Below, in pieces: positions 63,636 through 64,000 of a stretch of 64,000 bases of DNA. This DNA is from Azospirillum soli (GTDB lineage Bacteria > Pseudomonadota > Alphaproteobacteria > Azospirillales > Azospirillaceae), in the NCBI RefSeq assembly GCF_017876165.1, contig NZ_JAGINQ010000002.1, positions 124,001 to 188,000 of the forward strand, written 5' to 3'. The position numbers and the translations under genes were made by a program. Below the pieces are notes generated by a model that was not told where the DNA came from, did no database searches, and saw nothing but the letters and a program-made list of their open reading frames with translations. Every line of letters starts with the position of its first letter. Positions within the stretch are counted from its first letter, which is position 1.

Positions 63636-64000
63636 TCAGACCGCGAAACCGGTGAAGTTCGCGGCGGTCAGGTCGTCGGCGTTCACCCCCAGCAGGGTCA
63701 GGGTGGAAGTGCCGGAGAACAGCACCGCGTCGCTGCCGACCTGCTGGACGGTGCCCAGAACCTCCTGCGCGCTGGCGAAGCCGGTGACCTCGACCCGGTC
63801 ATCGGCGATGCCGAAATCGGTGACGGTCTGGTTGCCGGCGGTGTCGAAAACGAAGACATCGGCGCCGGCCCCACCGATCACGACATTGTCGCCGCCCTTG
63901 CCGTCCAAGCGATCGTCGCCGGTCCCGCCCGCCAGGATGTTGTCCAGCGCGTTGCCGGTTCCGATGAAGTCGCCGGTGCCGATGTAGGTCAGCGTCTCGA
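63636..64000 (-). CDS. RTX-type calcium-binding secreted protein, C-terminal part (partial)
   Basis: Only the last 121 codons are inside the window; the gene continues past the right edge. RTX-like glycine/aspartate nonapeptides are visible: ILAGGTGDDRLDGKGGDNVVIGGAGADVFVF, each GGxGxD pair forming a calcium-binding parallel beta-roll. The tail (VTDFGIADDRVEVTGF, then TLTLLGVNADDLTAANFTGFAV) is typical of type I secretion signals in such proteins. The function of the full protein cannot be known from this end. It is upstream of phoR on the same strand with 155 bases between. Confidence 0.8.
   Translation of the reverse strand, partial: ETLTYIGTGDFIGTGNALDNILAGGTGDDRLDGKGGDNVVIGGAGADVFVFDTAGNQTVTDFGIADDRVEVTGFASAQEVLGTVQQVGSDAVLFSGTSTLTLLGVNADDLTAANFTGFAV

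Overview
The window is high-GC chromosomal DNA of an alphaproteobacterium, most likely an Azospirillum or close relative in the Rhodospirillales. This is inferred from the gene families (amtB behind a sigma54-like promoter, ECF sigma/ChrR pair, Suv3-type helicase, CarD next to 7Fe ferredoxin, alphaproteobacterial Fur) and from codon bias. There was no database comparison. Almost all of it is core or regulatory chromosome. I found no rRNA, tRNA, CRISPR array, prophage, insertion sequence or obvious genomic island.

Layout. 0.1-2.3 kb: a glycine-zipper lipoprotein and a GAF-GGDEF diguanylate cyclase. 2.4-7.2 kb (minus strand): glgC, glgA, lepA. 7.6-9.1 kb: amtB between a sigma54-like promoter and a strong terminator. 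9.1-13.2 kb: a methyltransferase, an AraC-type regulator, a Rhizobium etli-type asparaginase and a TrmH-type RNA methylase. 13.2-16.6 kb: a ChrR-type anti-sigma factor with its ECF sigma factor, an IalB-like secreted protein and rlmN. 16.7-27.4 kb: rpoH, a phosphatase-like protein with an eroded active site, carD, fdxA, then LysR/MFS/DUF938/CBS/TerC genes, then an Hsp15-like protein and a Suv3-type helicase. 27.7-36.6 kb: a secreted protein of unknown function, htpG, a hydrolase, a CBS-histidine kinase, a transglutaminase-like protease, fur, a HAD phosphatase and a receiver-like protein. 36.7-41.6 kb: a DUF62 enzyme divergent from a four-gene Mn/Zn/Fe ABC transporter. 41.6-48.9 kb: a PAS hybrid kinase with a C-terminal Hpt domain, cspA, a LuxO-like sigma54 activator, coaBC and dut. 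48.9-51.1 kb: exbB-exbD-tonB behind a Fur-box-like palindrome. 51.2-55.4 kb: Rrf2 regulator and cysK, a two-repeat protein of unknown function, and a moeB-dsrE-small protein group. 55.5-63.5 kb: the complete phosphate regulon phoR, pstSCAB, phoU, phoB with a three-unit PHO box. The right edge cuts an RTX-type protein.

Three physiological blocks stand out. The first is nutrient sensing (amtB for nitrogen, pst/pho for phosphate, Fur/TonB and the TroABCD-type transporter for metals). The second is stress response (rpoH, htpG, Hsp15-like, cspA, ECF sigma/ChrR). The third is a possible phosphorelay formed by the adjacent hybrid kinase with Hpt and the LuxO-like activator.

I did not find a clearly new multi-gene system. 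The most unusual signals are non-coding or at gene starts: three unrelated 15-16 bp tandem repeat arrays upstream of regulatory or stress genes, perfect hairpins lying on or next to start codons (rlmN, asparaginase, CBS kinase), a compound GC-rich intergenic repeat present in three copies, and a different 112-bp palindrome rich in ACACAAAG. Among proteins, the pseudophosphatase upstream of rpoH, the phospho-site-less receiver protein and the two-repeat protein at 53.0 kb deserve attention.
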